Positions 1-6,722 of a stretch of 30,127 bases of DNA are shown piece by piece. This stretch comes from an uncultured Alistipes sp. Its GTDB lineage: Bacteria; Bacteroidota; Bacteroidia; Bacteroidales; Rikenellaceae. Made by a program: the position numbers and the translations under genes. The first letter of the stretch is position 1, and every line of letters begins with the position of its first letter. A model generated the notes under the pieces. The model saw nothing but the letters and a program-made list of their open reading frames with translations, ran no database searches and was not told the origin of the DNA. The DNA lies in assembly GCA_900542505.1 (NCBI GenBank), contig UQNV01000026.1, forward strand, positions 1 through 30,127, in the 5' to 3' direction.

Positions 1-17
1 TAGAGCGTCATTAGCAA

Positions 18-36
18 ATATTTTAATATAAAATAT
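18..36. repeat. AT-only inverted repeat
   Basis: ATATTTTA (18-25) and TAAAATAT (29-36) are perfect inverted arms around a 3-base spacer, inside an AT-rich stretch (about 1-60) that contrasts with the GC-rich window. It could be the end of a terminator from a gene to the left, an operator, or chance in AT-rich DNA. Nothing else was recognised in 61-198. Confidence 0.4.
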
Positions 37-198
37 AGCTTTTTGAAAAATAATTATTATTGGCTGCGACGATGTCTTGTCGGAGTTGGCTGTGAACGAG
101 GTGTCTTTTTTCTGTTGTATCGTGCGATGTAACCATCGTAACGGTCGAATACAAGTTGTGTGTGCCGACTCTTTTTTACCCGTGCTACAGGCTGCAGA

Positions 199-230
199 TT
201 TGACTTTGCCCGCCGAAAATCGTATCTTTG
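199..230 (+). promoter_or_regulatory. Bacteroidetes-type promoter of the sirtuin gene
   Basis: TTTG at 199-202 and TATCTTTG at 223-230 match the Bacteroidetes -33 (TTTG) and -7 (TAnnTTTG) elements, with a 20-base spacer. Transcription would begin near 237, giving a leader of roughly 18 bases before the ATG at 255. Confidence 0.7.
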
Positions 231-254
231 GGAAATCAAACCTGTGATTGCCCT

Positions 255-971
255 ATGAAGAGAAAGATTGTCGTCTTTACGGGTGCCGGCGTGAGTGCCG
301 ACAGCGGTCTTGCGACCTTCCGCGACGCCGACGGCCTGTGGGCCAACTACCGCATCGAGGAGGTCTGCACACCCGAGGCGCTGGCGCGCGACCGGGCCAA
401 AGTCATCGGATTCTACAACCTGCGCCGGCGCGAACTGCTCGAGAAGCAGCCCAATGCGGGGCACCGTGCCATTGCGGAGCTCGAACATGATTTCGAGGTC
501 GAGGTGGTGACGCAGAATGTCGATAATTTCCACGAACGGGCCGGCTCGACCCGCGTGACCCACCTTCACGGCGAGTTGATGAAGCTCCGTTCGGAGCGCA
601 ATCCCGACCTCGTCGTCCCGATTGAGGGGTGGGAGCAGCCGCTCGACGCCAAGGCTCCCGACGGGGCGTTGCTGCGTCCCCACATCGTCTTTTTCGGCGA
701 ATCGGTGCCGATGTTCGAGCGGGCCGTCGAACTGGTGCGTGCGGCCGATGTGCTGATTGTCGCCGGCACCTCGCTGGCGGTCTATCCCGCAGCCTCGCTC
801 GTGCGTTACGTGCGGCCGGAGATTCCGGTCTATCTGGTCGACCCGGGCAACCCCGATACGGCGTGGATTCGCAATCCGCTGACGCATATCCGCGAACGCT
901 CGGCCGTCGGTATGTCCCGTCTTGTGGAGCGGTTGCGCGCGGAGGAGGCGGAACGGCTTGCCGAAGCATGA
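255..971 (+). CDS. cobB: NAD-dependent protein deacylase, sirtuin family (zinc-less)
   Basis: Sirtuin of 238 residues that removes acyl groups from lysines using NAD+ in the cytoplasm. Visible motifs are GAGVSADSG (10-18) with TFRD (21-24) for NAD binding, TQNVDN (86-91), catalytic His105 in HLHGE, and GTSLAVYPA in the C-terminal half. Tyr54 and Arg57 form the YxxR signature of class III sirtuins, which prefer succinyl or malonyl groups, so desuccinylase activity is likely (inference). The two CxxC pairs that bind zinc in most sirtuins are absent; Cys38 is the only cysteine. ATG 255 is preferred because an in-frame TTG at 228 lies inside the -7 box. The gene appears monocistronic. Confidence 0.9.
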   Translation: MKRKIVVFTGAGVSADSGLATFRDADGLWANYRIEEVCTPEALARDRAKVIGFYNLRRRELLEKQPNAGHRAIAELEHDFEVEVVTQNVDNFHERAGSTRVTHLHGELMKLRSERNPDLVVPIEGWEQPLDAKAPDGALLRPHIVFFGESVPMFERAVELVRAADVLIVAGTSLAVYPAASLVRYVRPEIPVYLVDPGNPDTAWIRNPLTHIRERSAVGMSRLVERLRAEEAERLAEA

Positions 972-1010
972 TTGGTCGCCCGGTCTTCGGACCCGGAGCG
1001 GTGAATGAGA

Positions 1011-1043
1011 GGCGGGCGGCCCGGTACCTACCGGACCGCCCGC
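1011..1043 (+). terminator. Possible terminator hairpin after the sirtuin gene
   Basis: GGGCGGCCCGGT (1014-1025) pairs with ACCGGACCGCCC (1030-1041) with one C-A mismatch and a 4-base loop, extendable by two pairs. No T-run follows, so factor-independent termination is uncertain. Confidence 0.45.
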
Positions 1044-1182
1044 TGTGCATCTTCACCGGAGCGGAGGCGGTGGAGGGGCGGCTGTGTACGGGGCCGGCCT
1101 CTTTGTTTCGATTCACCGTGGCCCTCGTTTTTCACTGTCTTTGGAGAAGACAGGCTGCGGCTCGGCAAAAAAATCAAACAAG

Positions 1183-1216
1183 TTTGTTTTTCTGCCCTCG
1201 CCTTTCGCTATCTTTG
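1183..1216 (+). promoter_or_regulatory. Promoter of the TRIC-family gene
   Basis: TTTG at 1183-1186 and TATCTTTG at 1209-1216 with a 22-base spacer, slightly longer than usual. A start near 1223 leaves a leader of about 54 bases. Confidence 0.6.
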
Positions 1217-1276
1217 CCGCCGAAACGGGCGGGGAAATTCCCGCCCGCTGTGCAACAACAGGTAAAAATTGGGATT

Positions 1277-1894
1277 ATGACCGTCTCTTTCATCATCGAG
1301 ATGCTCGGAACGCTGGCTTTCGCCATCAGCGGCATCCGGCTCGCATCGGCCAAGAAATTCGACTGGTTCGGCGCCTACGTCGTCGGCTTCACTACGGCTA
1401 TCGGCGGTGGTACGATGCGCGATGTGATGCTCTCCGTTACGCCGTTCTGGATGCTCGACAGCGTCTATCTGGTTGTTACGGCCATTGCGCTCGGCATTGT
1501 CATCGTGCTGGGACGTTACCTCATCCGGCTGAACAATACCTTTTTCGTCTTCGACGCTATCGGTCTGGGGCTTTTCACGGTTGTGGGCATCGAGAAGACC
1601 CTTGCGGCCGGATTCCCGCTCTGGGTGGCCATCATCATGGGTACGATGACCGGAGCGGCCGGCGGCGTGTTGCGCGATATTCTGATTAACGAGGTGCCGC
1701 TGATTTTCCGCAAGGAGATTTACGCGCTTGCCTGCGTGTTCGGCGGACTGGTCTTCTGGGTGTGCGACCGTTGCGGCATCGGGGGGGCTGCGCTGCAGGT
1801 TGTCGCGGCTGCGGCGGTTATCGCGGCTCGGATTGTGGCCGTCTACTTCGGGTTGAAGCTGCCGACACTCAAGGGCGACGAAGAGCGGAAGTGA
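1277..1894 (+). CDS. TRIC-type cation channel family protein (former UPF0126, YadS/YicG-like)
   Basis: Inner-membrane protein of 205 residues, almost entirely hydrophobic, with about seven membrane segments. The family signature occurs twice, as GGGTMRD (43-49) and GGVLRD (129-134), one in each of two homologous halves. This internal duplication defines the family related to trimeric intracellular cation channels; archaeal and bacterial members conduct K+ or Na+. The physiological role in bacteria is not settled and no substrate can be read from the sequence. ATG 1277 was chosen because it begins the first membrane helix (TVSFIIEMLG) and follows a promoter by about 60 bases; upstream in-frame codons encode Arg/Ala-rich non-family sequence. 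Usual family length is about 200 residues. Confidence 0.88.
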   Translation: MTVSFIIEMLGTLAFAISGIRLASAKKFDWFGAYVVGFTTAIGGGTMRDVMLSVTPFWMLDSVYLVVTAIALGIVIVLGRYLIRLNNTFFVFDAIGLGLFTVVGIEKTLAAGFPLWVAIIMGTMTGAAGGVLRDILINEVPLIFRKEIYALACVFGGLVFWVCDRCGIGGAALQVVAAAAVIAARIVAVYFGLKLPTLKGDEERK

Positions 1895-2090
1895 CAGGGC
1901 AGGGCCGTGGTGACGCGTTCGGCCTTCGTCGGGCGCCTCATGTGTCGGATATGCCTCCTTCGTCCGTCCCGTTGCGGCCGAGTCGGGATACGAAGGTGTG
2001 CGGCCTGTCTTGTCAGGCGTGAGTTCGGATATCCGATTCCGGCGTTGCGGATGTTCGTCGGGCGGATGATATAGCCGGGCGGATGTATAG

Positions 2091-2127
2091 AAGAGCCCCG
2101 GGAACTCAACGTTTCCCGGGGCTCTTT
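2091..2127. terminator. Bidirectional intrinsic terminator between convergent genes
   Basis: AAGAGCCCCGGGAA (2091-2104) and TTCCCGGGGCTCTT (2113-2126) form a perfect 14-bp stem with an 8-base loop, followed by a short T-run. It lies between the plus-strand TRIC gene and the minus-strand lipoprotein gene and can serve both. Confidence 0.85.
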
Positions 2128-2183
2128 CATTTCGGGTTGCCGGCCGTCGGCCCTTGCGGACTTCGGGTGGCGGCTTTCTTATG

Positions 2184-3548
2184 TTACATGGCTACACGCA
2201 TGTTGTCCATTACGGAGGAGTACGTGCGCAGCGTCTTCTTTGCAGCGGCAGGCTTCAGAGCGGACTTCAATGCAGCCTCCATCGAATTTGCAGCCGTAGC
2301 TTTCTTGAGTGTGATGTCGCCGGCTACATAGTATACGGGAAAAGTCTGGGCGTAAAGCGTATATTGAGTATCACTCAACGCGTATATTTCGAGCGATAAG
2401 GCCTGGAATGTTCCGCCATTCGAAAGATTGCCTTCATAACGCTTGCAGGTGATGTTGTCGCCATTCATGCTGAATGTATAGGCGGGGTAGCTGCCCGTAA
2501 CGAGCGTATATTGCGAGCCGTTCATGATGCTGTAGGCAGTCCAGGTCGGAGTGAATCCTTCACTTGCAGCGCCTACCGTTACACCGGCATATACTTCGAG
2601 TTCGCCGTTCTCGTTGACGTCACAGAGTGCGGGAATATCGCTGAAAACCTGGCTCCAGCCGTAGAGCAGAAGCTGACCTTGTTCATACGAAATGGTGAAT
2701 TTGAGTTCCATGGGGGTGCTTTGGTCATAGGTTGCTGCTATGGATTCTCCGCTTACAGCCCATACAAGTCTGCCGGTCGAGGTGGCATCCCACTCGCCGA
2801 GCCACTTTTCAGCTTCGGGGCTGAGTACCGCTTCTTCGGTCGTGAAACTCTTCGTCGTTACGGACGAGGTGACCGTTCCGTCCGTTGTAAGTCCGAATGC
2901 ATAGGCTACATATTCGGTCGAGCCGGTAAGCTCATCCGCAGTCATGGTTGCCGGACCCGAGCTAAGCAGCTTCTTGAGGGCAGCCTCGAGCGTCATGCCT
3001 GCTTCTGCTGCAATTTCCTGCAGGGTTTGGATGAGGGCGTTCGTGAATGCTTCGTCGGACGTGTACAACTGGTCGAATACGCTCTTCGTCATATAGTTGA
3101 GCAGGTAGGTCTGGTTGTTGTCCGACGGCTTGCACGTAATGGATGCGGTGTTGGCGGTGACGTCGGAAACCTCAATCGTGAAGGTCATTTCCTCGACAGT
3201 TCCACCTTCCTCCACGGTTGCCGAAATCGAAGCGTAGTTCGAATCGGAGAACTCGGCCGAGCCGGACGTGGCCTTTACTTTGACGGTATAGGTACCCGGC
3301 TCCAAATCGGTGAAGGTAACCGAAGTGGCGTTGGTGCTCTTTTCAGCCTCATTATCTAATACATAGGCGTATCCGGCAGCATTTTCAACGGTCTGCCAGC
3401 TTACGGTGAAGCCATTGCTGGTCTGCTCCGTTACGCTCAGAACCGGAGCTGCCAGTTTCGTGGAGTCGGAGCTCTCATCCTTGTCGCAGGACGTCAATGC
3501 AAAGGCCAGCAAGCCCGTGCACAGAAGTGTGAAGAGTTTGTTTTGCAT
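2184..3548 (-). CDS. Surface lipoprotein with fibronectin type III domain
   Basis: Lipoprotein of 454 residues. A signal peptide ends in the lipobox LTSC with Cys21 as lipidated residue. The next residues, DKDESSD, are acidic like the lipoprotein export signal that sends Bacteroidetes lipoproteins to the cell surface. Residues about 32-115 form an FN3 domain (FTVSW, AAGYAYVL, FTDLEPGTYTVKVKA). A second beta-rich segment starting at MTFTIEVSDVTANTASI looks like the FN3-like modules common in Bacteroidales lipoproteins. The C-terminal half, from WLGEWDAT, is beta-rich and of unknown fold. The start is set by the signal peptide; the frame is open further upstream without a plausible leader. No SusC/SusD partner or enzyme gene is adjacent, so substrate and role are unknown. 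It is monocistronic, with a convergent neighbour and an upstream terminator. Confidence 0.8.
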   Translation of the reverse strand: MQNKLFTLLCTGLLAFALTSCDKDESSDSTKLAAPVLSVTEQTSNGFTVSWQTVENAAGYAYVLDNEAEKSTNATSVTFTDLEPGTYTVKVKATSGSAEFSDSNYASISATVEEGGTVEEMTFTIEVSDVTANTASITCKPSDNNQTYLLNYMTKSVFDQLYTSDEAFTNALIQTLQEIAAEAGMTLEAALKKLLSSGPATMTADELTGSTEYVAYAFGLTTDGTVTSSVTTKSFTTEEAVLSPEAEKWLGEWDATSTGRLVWAVSGESIAATYDQSTPMELKFTISYEQGQLLLYGWSQVFSDIPALCDVNENGELEVYAGVTVGAASEGFTPTWTAYSIMNGSQYTLVTGSYPAYTFSMNGDNITCKRYEGNLSNGGTFQALSLEIYALSDTQYTLYAQTFPVYYVAGDITLKKATAANSMEAALKSALKPAAAKKTLRTYSSVMDNMRVAM

Positions 3549-3712
3549 GGTGTTTGGATTTTTTGGGTGGTAAATATTTTTGTTTCGTCTCTGATTCTCT
3601 TGCCGGAAAGCCTGCAACATTGGGTCGCTTCGGGAAACGGGTCCCGTGGAAATGCCGTCATGTTGCGGAACTATTCGCGAATTTCGGCGAAATTTCGTTT
3701 GTCTGCTATCTG

Positions 3713-3720
3713 CAAATATA
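3713..3720 (-). promoter_or_regulatory. Candidate -7 box for the FN3 lipoprotein
   Basis: The minus strand reads TATATTTG, a full match to TAnnTTTG. No clear TTTG lies 19-21 bases upstream. If used, the transcript has a leader of roughly 155 bases, unusually long here. Confidence 0.4.
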
Positions 3721-4016
3721 GGGAAAAAATCTTTTCTTGTGCCGCTGCGCTCCATTTTTTTTGTCCTCCGTTTCGCAAATTTTGGGTGGGGAAGGCGGCC
3801 GGATGCCGTGCGTCGTCTCCCGGCCTGGCGCCTTCATCCCTCCCTGAAGGCTTTCGTCGCGCCTGGAACAGAGGCCGTTGCTCGTCACGGGGCCCGTCGC
3901 CCGCCCCGAGATTCGTTGTCCGTCGCGTGGGCTGTTGCCATCCCGGAGTTCTTTGCCCTCATCCCGCCCTGTTTGGCTGGAGGTCCCCGGGCCGTCGGCC
4001 CCTACCCCCTTAATAT

Positions 4017-4054
4017 AAAAAGCCGGTAAGGCCGCGTGTGCCTTACCGACTTTT
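4017..4054 (-). terminator. Intrinsic terminator of the trx-like/meaB operon
   Basis: CGGTAAGGC (4024-4032) pairs with GCCTTACCG (4040-4048), extended past one mismatch by AAAAG/CTTTT pairs; 7-base loop. Read on the minus strand the hairpin ends in TTTTTATATTA. It lies 24 bases beyond the meaB stop codon. Confidence 0.85.
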
Positions 4055-4078
4055 GCTCCTGCAACGTCGCTTTTCCGT

Positions 4079-5203
4079 CTATTTTTGCGCGGCCTTGTCG
4101 GTAAAATAAAGGTCCAGCAGCTCCTTGGCCGCCACGAACGACGAGATGCGTGCGTCGAGCACCCGCCGCTCGTAATCGCCGATGCGGCTCTCGATGGCCG
4201 GGTCCTGATAGAACGAGTTGCGCAGCGCCTCGTTGATGGATTCGTACATCCAGTACTTGTTCTGCCGGTTGCGGTTGTGCTGGAAGTAGCCGTTGCGCTC
4301 GGTGTGGTCGAGGAACTCCTCGACCCCCTTCCATACCTCCTCGAGTCCCGTGCCGTCGACCGACGAGCAGGTGTAGACCTTGGGCCGCCACTGCGATTCG
4401 GGTACGGGGAAGAGGCGCAGCGCACTCTGGAACTGGGTCTTGGCCAGCTCGGCCTTGTGGATGTTCTCGCCGTCGGCCTTGGTGATGACCATCATGTCGG
4501 CCATCTCCATGATGCCGCGCTTGATGCCCTGCAGTTCGTCGCCGGCGCCCGAAATCTGCAGCAGCATGAACATGTCGACCATCGAGTGAACGGCCGTCTC
4601 GGACTGGCCGACACCCACCGTCTCGATGAAAATCACGTCGAAGCCTGCCGCCTCGCACAGCACGATGGTCTCGCGCGTCTTGCGCGCCACGCCGCCCAGC
4701 GAACCGGCCGAGGGCGAAGGGCGGATGAAGACGTCGGGGTTGTGGCAGATGCTCTCCATGCGGGTCTTGTCGCCCAGAATCGAACCGCCGCTGCGCTCCG
4801 ACGAGGGGTCGATGGCCAGCACCGCCAGCTTGTGGCGGAGCGAGGTGACCATGTTGCCGATGGCCTCGATGAAGGTCGACTTGCCGGCTCCCGGAACGCC
4901 CGTGATGCCGATGCGCACCGATTTGCCGGCATGGGGCAGGCAGCGCTCGATGATTTCCTGCGCCTGGGCGTAGTGCTCCGGGTTGCTCGACTCGACGAGC
5001 GTGATGGCGCGCGAGAGAATCGTGATGTCGCCGCGGAGGATGCCCTCGACGTATTCGTCGGTCGTGAGCGCACGTTTCTTGCGCCGCGTGAAGTAGGGGC
5101 TTATGATGGGCTGCTCCTCGACACCCTCGGCTACGTTGAGCGCACTGTCGTGGTGGGCGTCGCAGTACTCCTTCTCGTAATGGTCTATTTTGGTGAATGA
5201 CAT
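4079..5203 (-). CDS. meaB: Methylmalonyl-CoA mutase-associated GTPase MeaB (ArgK family)
   Basis: G-protein chaperone of 374 residues that, in studied homologues, loads and protects adenosylcobalamin-dependent methylmalonyl-CoA mutase. Visible motifs are the P-loop GVPGAGKS (102-109), the switch-type AIDPSSERSGGSILGDKTRM segment, ETVGVGQSE, and TKAD for guanine specificity. The C-terminal part matches the dimerisation arm of the family in length. The mutase subunits are not in the window, but mce and the decarboxylase genes lie just across the divergent intergenic region. ATG 5203 is chosen: it avoids overlap with the preceding gene and follows an A-rich leader. An in-frame ATG at 5236 would add 11 residues and overlap the upstream gene by 17 bases. 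It is translated from the same transcript as the thioredoxin-fold gene. Confidence 0.93.
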   Translation of the reverse strand: MSFTKIDHYEKEYCDAHHDSALNVAEGVEEQPIISPYFTRRKKRALTTDEYVEGILRGDITILSRAITLVESSNPEHYAQAQEIIERCLPHAGKSVRIGITGVPGAGKSTFIEAIGNMVTSLRHKLAVLAIDPSSERSGGSILGDKTRMESICHNPDVFIRPSPSAGSLGGVARKTRETIVLCEAAGFDVIFIETVGVGQSETAVHSMVDMFMLLQISGAGDELQGIKRGIMEMADMMVITKADGENIHKAELAKTQFQSALRLFPVPESQWRPKVYTCSSVDGTGLEEVWKGVEEFLDHTERNGYFQHNRNRQNKYWMYESINEALRNSFYQDPAIESRIGDYERRVLDARISSFVAAKELLDLYFTDKAAQK

Positions 5204-5219
5204 GGCGTTTATGTTTTTG

Positions 5220-5684
5220 TTACAGATTGCTTTCAATCAGTTCGGGCGTCAGCTGCAGCGTGTTGCCCAGCCACAGGATGCGGTTCCGGGCGTTGGTCAG
5301 CACCCCGAAGGGGACGTATTCGACACCGAAGACGATGTAGCTCTGGCCCGATGGGTCGAAGCCTACGCCGATATGCTCCGAAACGTAGGGGGCAAGGCGG
5401 TCACCCACGCTCTCCTGCGACTCCTGGGCGATGACGATGACCCGCAGCCGGCCGTCGTAGCGTTCCGTAAGCTCGCGCAGACGTTCGAGCGAGGCGAGCC
5501 CCGAAGGGGACGACGTATGGAAGAACTCGATGTAGGTCAGCGGAGATGGAGCCGGCCGGCTGTCGGCGAGCCATGTGGCGATTCGCAGTTCGGGTGCGCG
5601 TTTCCCGATGAAGATGCGCTGAGCGTGCGCCGCATTGCACCAAGCCAGCGGAAGAAGCAGACAGAAGAGTAGGTATTTTTTCAT
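5220..5684 (-). CDS. Exported thioredoxin-fold protein lacking the CxxC site
   Basis: Small exported protein of 154 residues. An N-terminal signal peptide (MKKYLLFCLLLPLAW) ends at a probable signal peptidase I site AHA-Q near residue 21; Cys16 is preceded by Trp, so it is not a convincing lipobox. The mature part resembles a TlpA/thioredoxin-like fold: IGKRAPELRIATW, then YIEFFHTSSPSGLASLERL, a central strand RVIVIAQES, and the cis-proline-like YVPFGVLTN. Where redox-active relatives have WCxxC, this protein has TSSPS, with serines in both cysteine positions, so a thiol-disulfide role is unlikely. It directly precedes meaB with a 16-base gap and probably shares its transcript. Function is unknown; a binding or scaffolding role is possible. 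The family assignment is from motif order only. Confidence 0.7.
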   Translation of the reverse strand: MKKYLLFCLLLPLAWCNAAHAQRIFIGKRAPELRIATWLADSRPAPSPLTYIEFFHTSSPSGLASLERLRELTERYDGRLRVIVIAQESQESVGDRLAPYVSEHIGVGFDPSGQSYIVFGVEYVPFGVLTNARNRILWLGNTLQLTPELIESNL

Positions 5685-5706
5685 GGCCTGCGGTGTTATC
5701 CGAAAG

Positions 5707-5714
5707 CGAAGATA
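5707..5714 (-). promoter_or_regulatory. Candidate -7 box for the trx-like/meaB operon
   Basis: The minus strand reads TATCTTCG, one base off TAnnTTTG, 22 bases upstream of the start codon. No clear -33 element is present. Confidence 0.35.
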
Positions 5715-5776
5715 CGAATTATTTGTCAGATGGACGAACTTTCGCAGAATATCTTGCGAAAATCGGGCCGACGTCT

Positions 5777-5851
5777 ACTTCCCCGCCCGCTCCCTGCCCG
5801 CTTCCCGCCCGCTCTCCGTCTGCTTCTTCGCCTGCTTCTCCGCTGGCCCTC
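5777..5851. repeat. A-free pyrimidine-rich tract with short tandem repeats
   Basis: No A occurs on the plus strand over about 75 bases. Related 11- to 12-base units run head to tail: GCCCGCTCCCT (5785-5795), GCCCGCTTCCC (5796-5806), GCCCGCTCTCC (5807-5817), GTCTGCTTCTTC (5818-5829), GCCTGCTTCTCC (5830-5841). It lies between two divergent promoters. Confidence 0.7.
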
Positions 5852-6069
5852 CATTTGCGGGGGGGCTCGTTGTCGGCGGGCTCCTGCAGCGGACCTTGCC
5901 GGCGGGCACGGCCTCCGGTTGGGGCGGACCTCATCGGTCCCGGACTGGCCCGGCGACTCGTCGGTTTGGGGTCTTTTCTGTCCGAAAGGGCCGATGGCTC
6001 CCGCCCGTCGCGCGGGGCTTTCGGCCGAAGGGGCGCGCGGCCGTCATGCAAAAGTGAAAAATTCGGTTT

Positions 6070-6104
6070 TTTGTTTTTACTTTTTAATTAAAGATGTATC
6101 TTTG
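6070..6104 (+). promoter_or_regulatory. Promoter of mce
   Basis: TATCTTTG at 6097-6104 is a full -7 match. TTTG at 6070-6073 is a -33 candidate with a rather long 23-base spacer. The predicted leader is about 60 bases. Confidence 0.6.
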
Positions 6105-6171
6105 TGTTCGCAAAATAACACGTTGTCGGAATAGATTCGAAACGATATAACCTACTTAAATCTGTTTAGCT

Positions 6172-6582
6172 ATGAAAGTATCTCACATCGAGCATCTCGG
6201 CATCGCAGTGAAGAGCCTGGATGAAGCAATTCCCTACTGGGAGAATGTAATCGGTCTGAAGTGCTATGCCATCGAGGAGGTGCCCGACCAGAAGGTCCGC
6301 ACGGCGTTCTTCATGCTGGGCCAGACGAAGATTGAGCTGCTGGAGCCCACTTCGGAGGATTCGACCATCGCCAAGTACATCGAGAACCGCGGTATCGGTA
6401 TCCACCACATGGCGCTTGCCTGCGAGGACATCGAGGGTCAGCTGGCCGACGCCGAGGCTCACGGTATCCGCCTTATCGACAAGACTCCGCGCAAGGGCGC
6501 CGAGGGCATGACCATCGCCTTCCTGCACCCGAAGTCGACGCAGGGCATCCTCACCGAGCTGTGCGAGAATAAGAACAAATAA
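6172..6582 (+). CDS. mce: Methylmalonyl-CoA epimerase
   Basis: Cytoplasmic metalloenzyme of 136 residues that interconverts (R)- and (S)-methylmalonyl-CoA, linking the B12 mutase to the decarboxylase. It is a vicinal-oxygen-chelate (glyoxalase-like) protein with two beta-alpha-beta-beta-beta modules. Likely metal ligands are His8 (HIEHLGIAV), an acidic or Gln position near GQTKIELLEP (50-59), the His78-His79 pair (GIHHMAL), and Glu129 (GILTELCE); the exact four cannot be fixed without a structure. Length matches the family. It heads the gene run leading into the decarboxylase, separated from mmdA by 140 bases containing two hairpins. The start is the only ATG that fits the first strand. Confidence 0.92.
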   Translation: MKVSHIEHLGIAVKSLDEAIPYWENVIGLKCYAIEEVPDQKVRTAFFMLGQTKIELLEPTSEDSTIAKYIENRGIGIHHMALACEDIEGQLADAEAHGIRLIDKTPRKGAEGMTIAFLHPKSTQGILTELCENKNK

Positions 6583-6624
6583 CGAACGACGACAACCCCT
6601 CTGCGGCTCTGTCGCCCCGACGGA

Positions 6625-6665
6625 CAGCACTGCGGTGCTGCCGAACCCCGCCTCGGCGGGGTTTT
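6625..6665 (+). terminator. Tandem hairpins between mce and mmdA (partial terminator or attenuator)
   Basis: A first hairpin, CAGCAC/GTGCTG (6625-6630 and 6635-6640), is followed by AACCCCG/CGGGGTT (6644-6650 and 6657-6663) ending in TTTT (6662-6665). The second looks like an intrinsic terminator with a short T-run. No consensus promoter follows before mmdA; a near match, TATCTTTA at 6716-6723, overlaps the start codon. This suggests partial read-through from the mce promoter. Confidence 0.55.
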
Positions 6666-6722
6666 CCCGGGAGGTGAGGCGGGGTCGCCGGAAGTTGAAA
6701 TCTACAAATCAAGCATATCTTT

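Larger units (their letters stand above)
972..1276. other. Intergenic region between sirtuin and TRIC genes
   Basis: It holds a GC-rich hairpin (1011-1043) and the promoter at 1183-1216. No coding sequence is supported here; the TRIC reading frame stays open upstream but lacks family similarity. Confidence 0.6.
3549..4078. other. 530-base intergenic region between lipoprotein gene and meaB
   Basis: It holds a -7 promoter box (3713-3720, minus), a weak inverted repeat GCCTTCA/TGAAGGC (3830-3836 and 3845-3851), and the meaB terminator (4017-4054). The GC-rich part at 3780-4010 has no supported gene; open frames there are Arg/Pro-rich and lack recognisable domains. Confidence 0.55.
5685..6171. 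other. 487-base divergent intergenic region (trx-like/meaB and mce)
   Basis: It contains the minus-strand candidate promoter (5707-5714), a pyrimidine-rich repeat tract (5777-5851), GC-rich sequence with no supported gene, and the mce promoter (6070-6104). Confidence 0.6.

Noticed and set aside
629..1276. Upstream in-frame extension of the TRIC-family gene
   Set aside because: It overlaps the sirtuin gene and the promoter at 1183-1216, and the translation has no family similarity.
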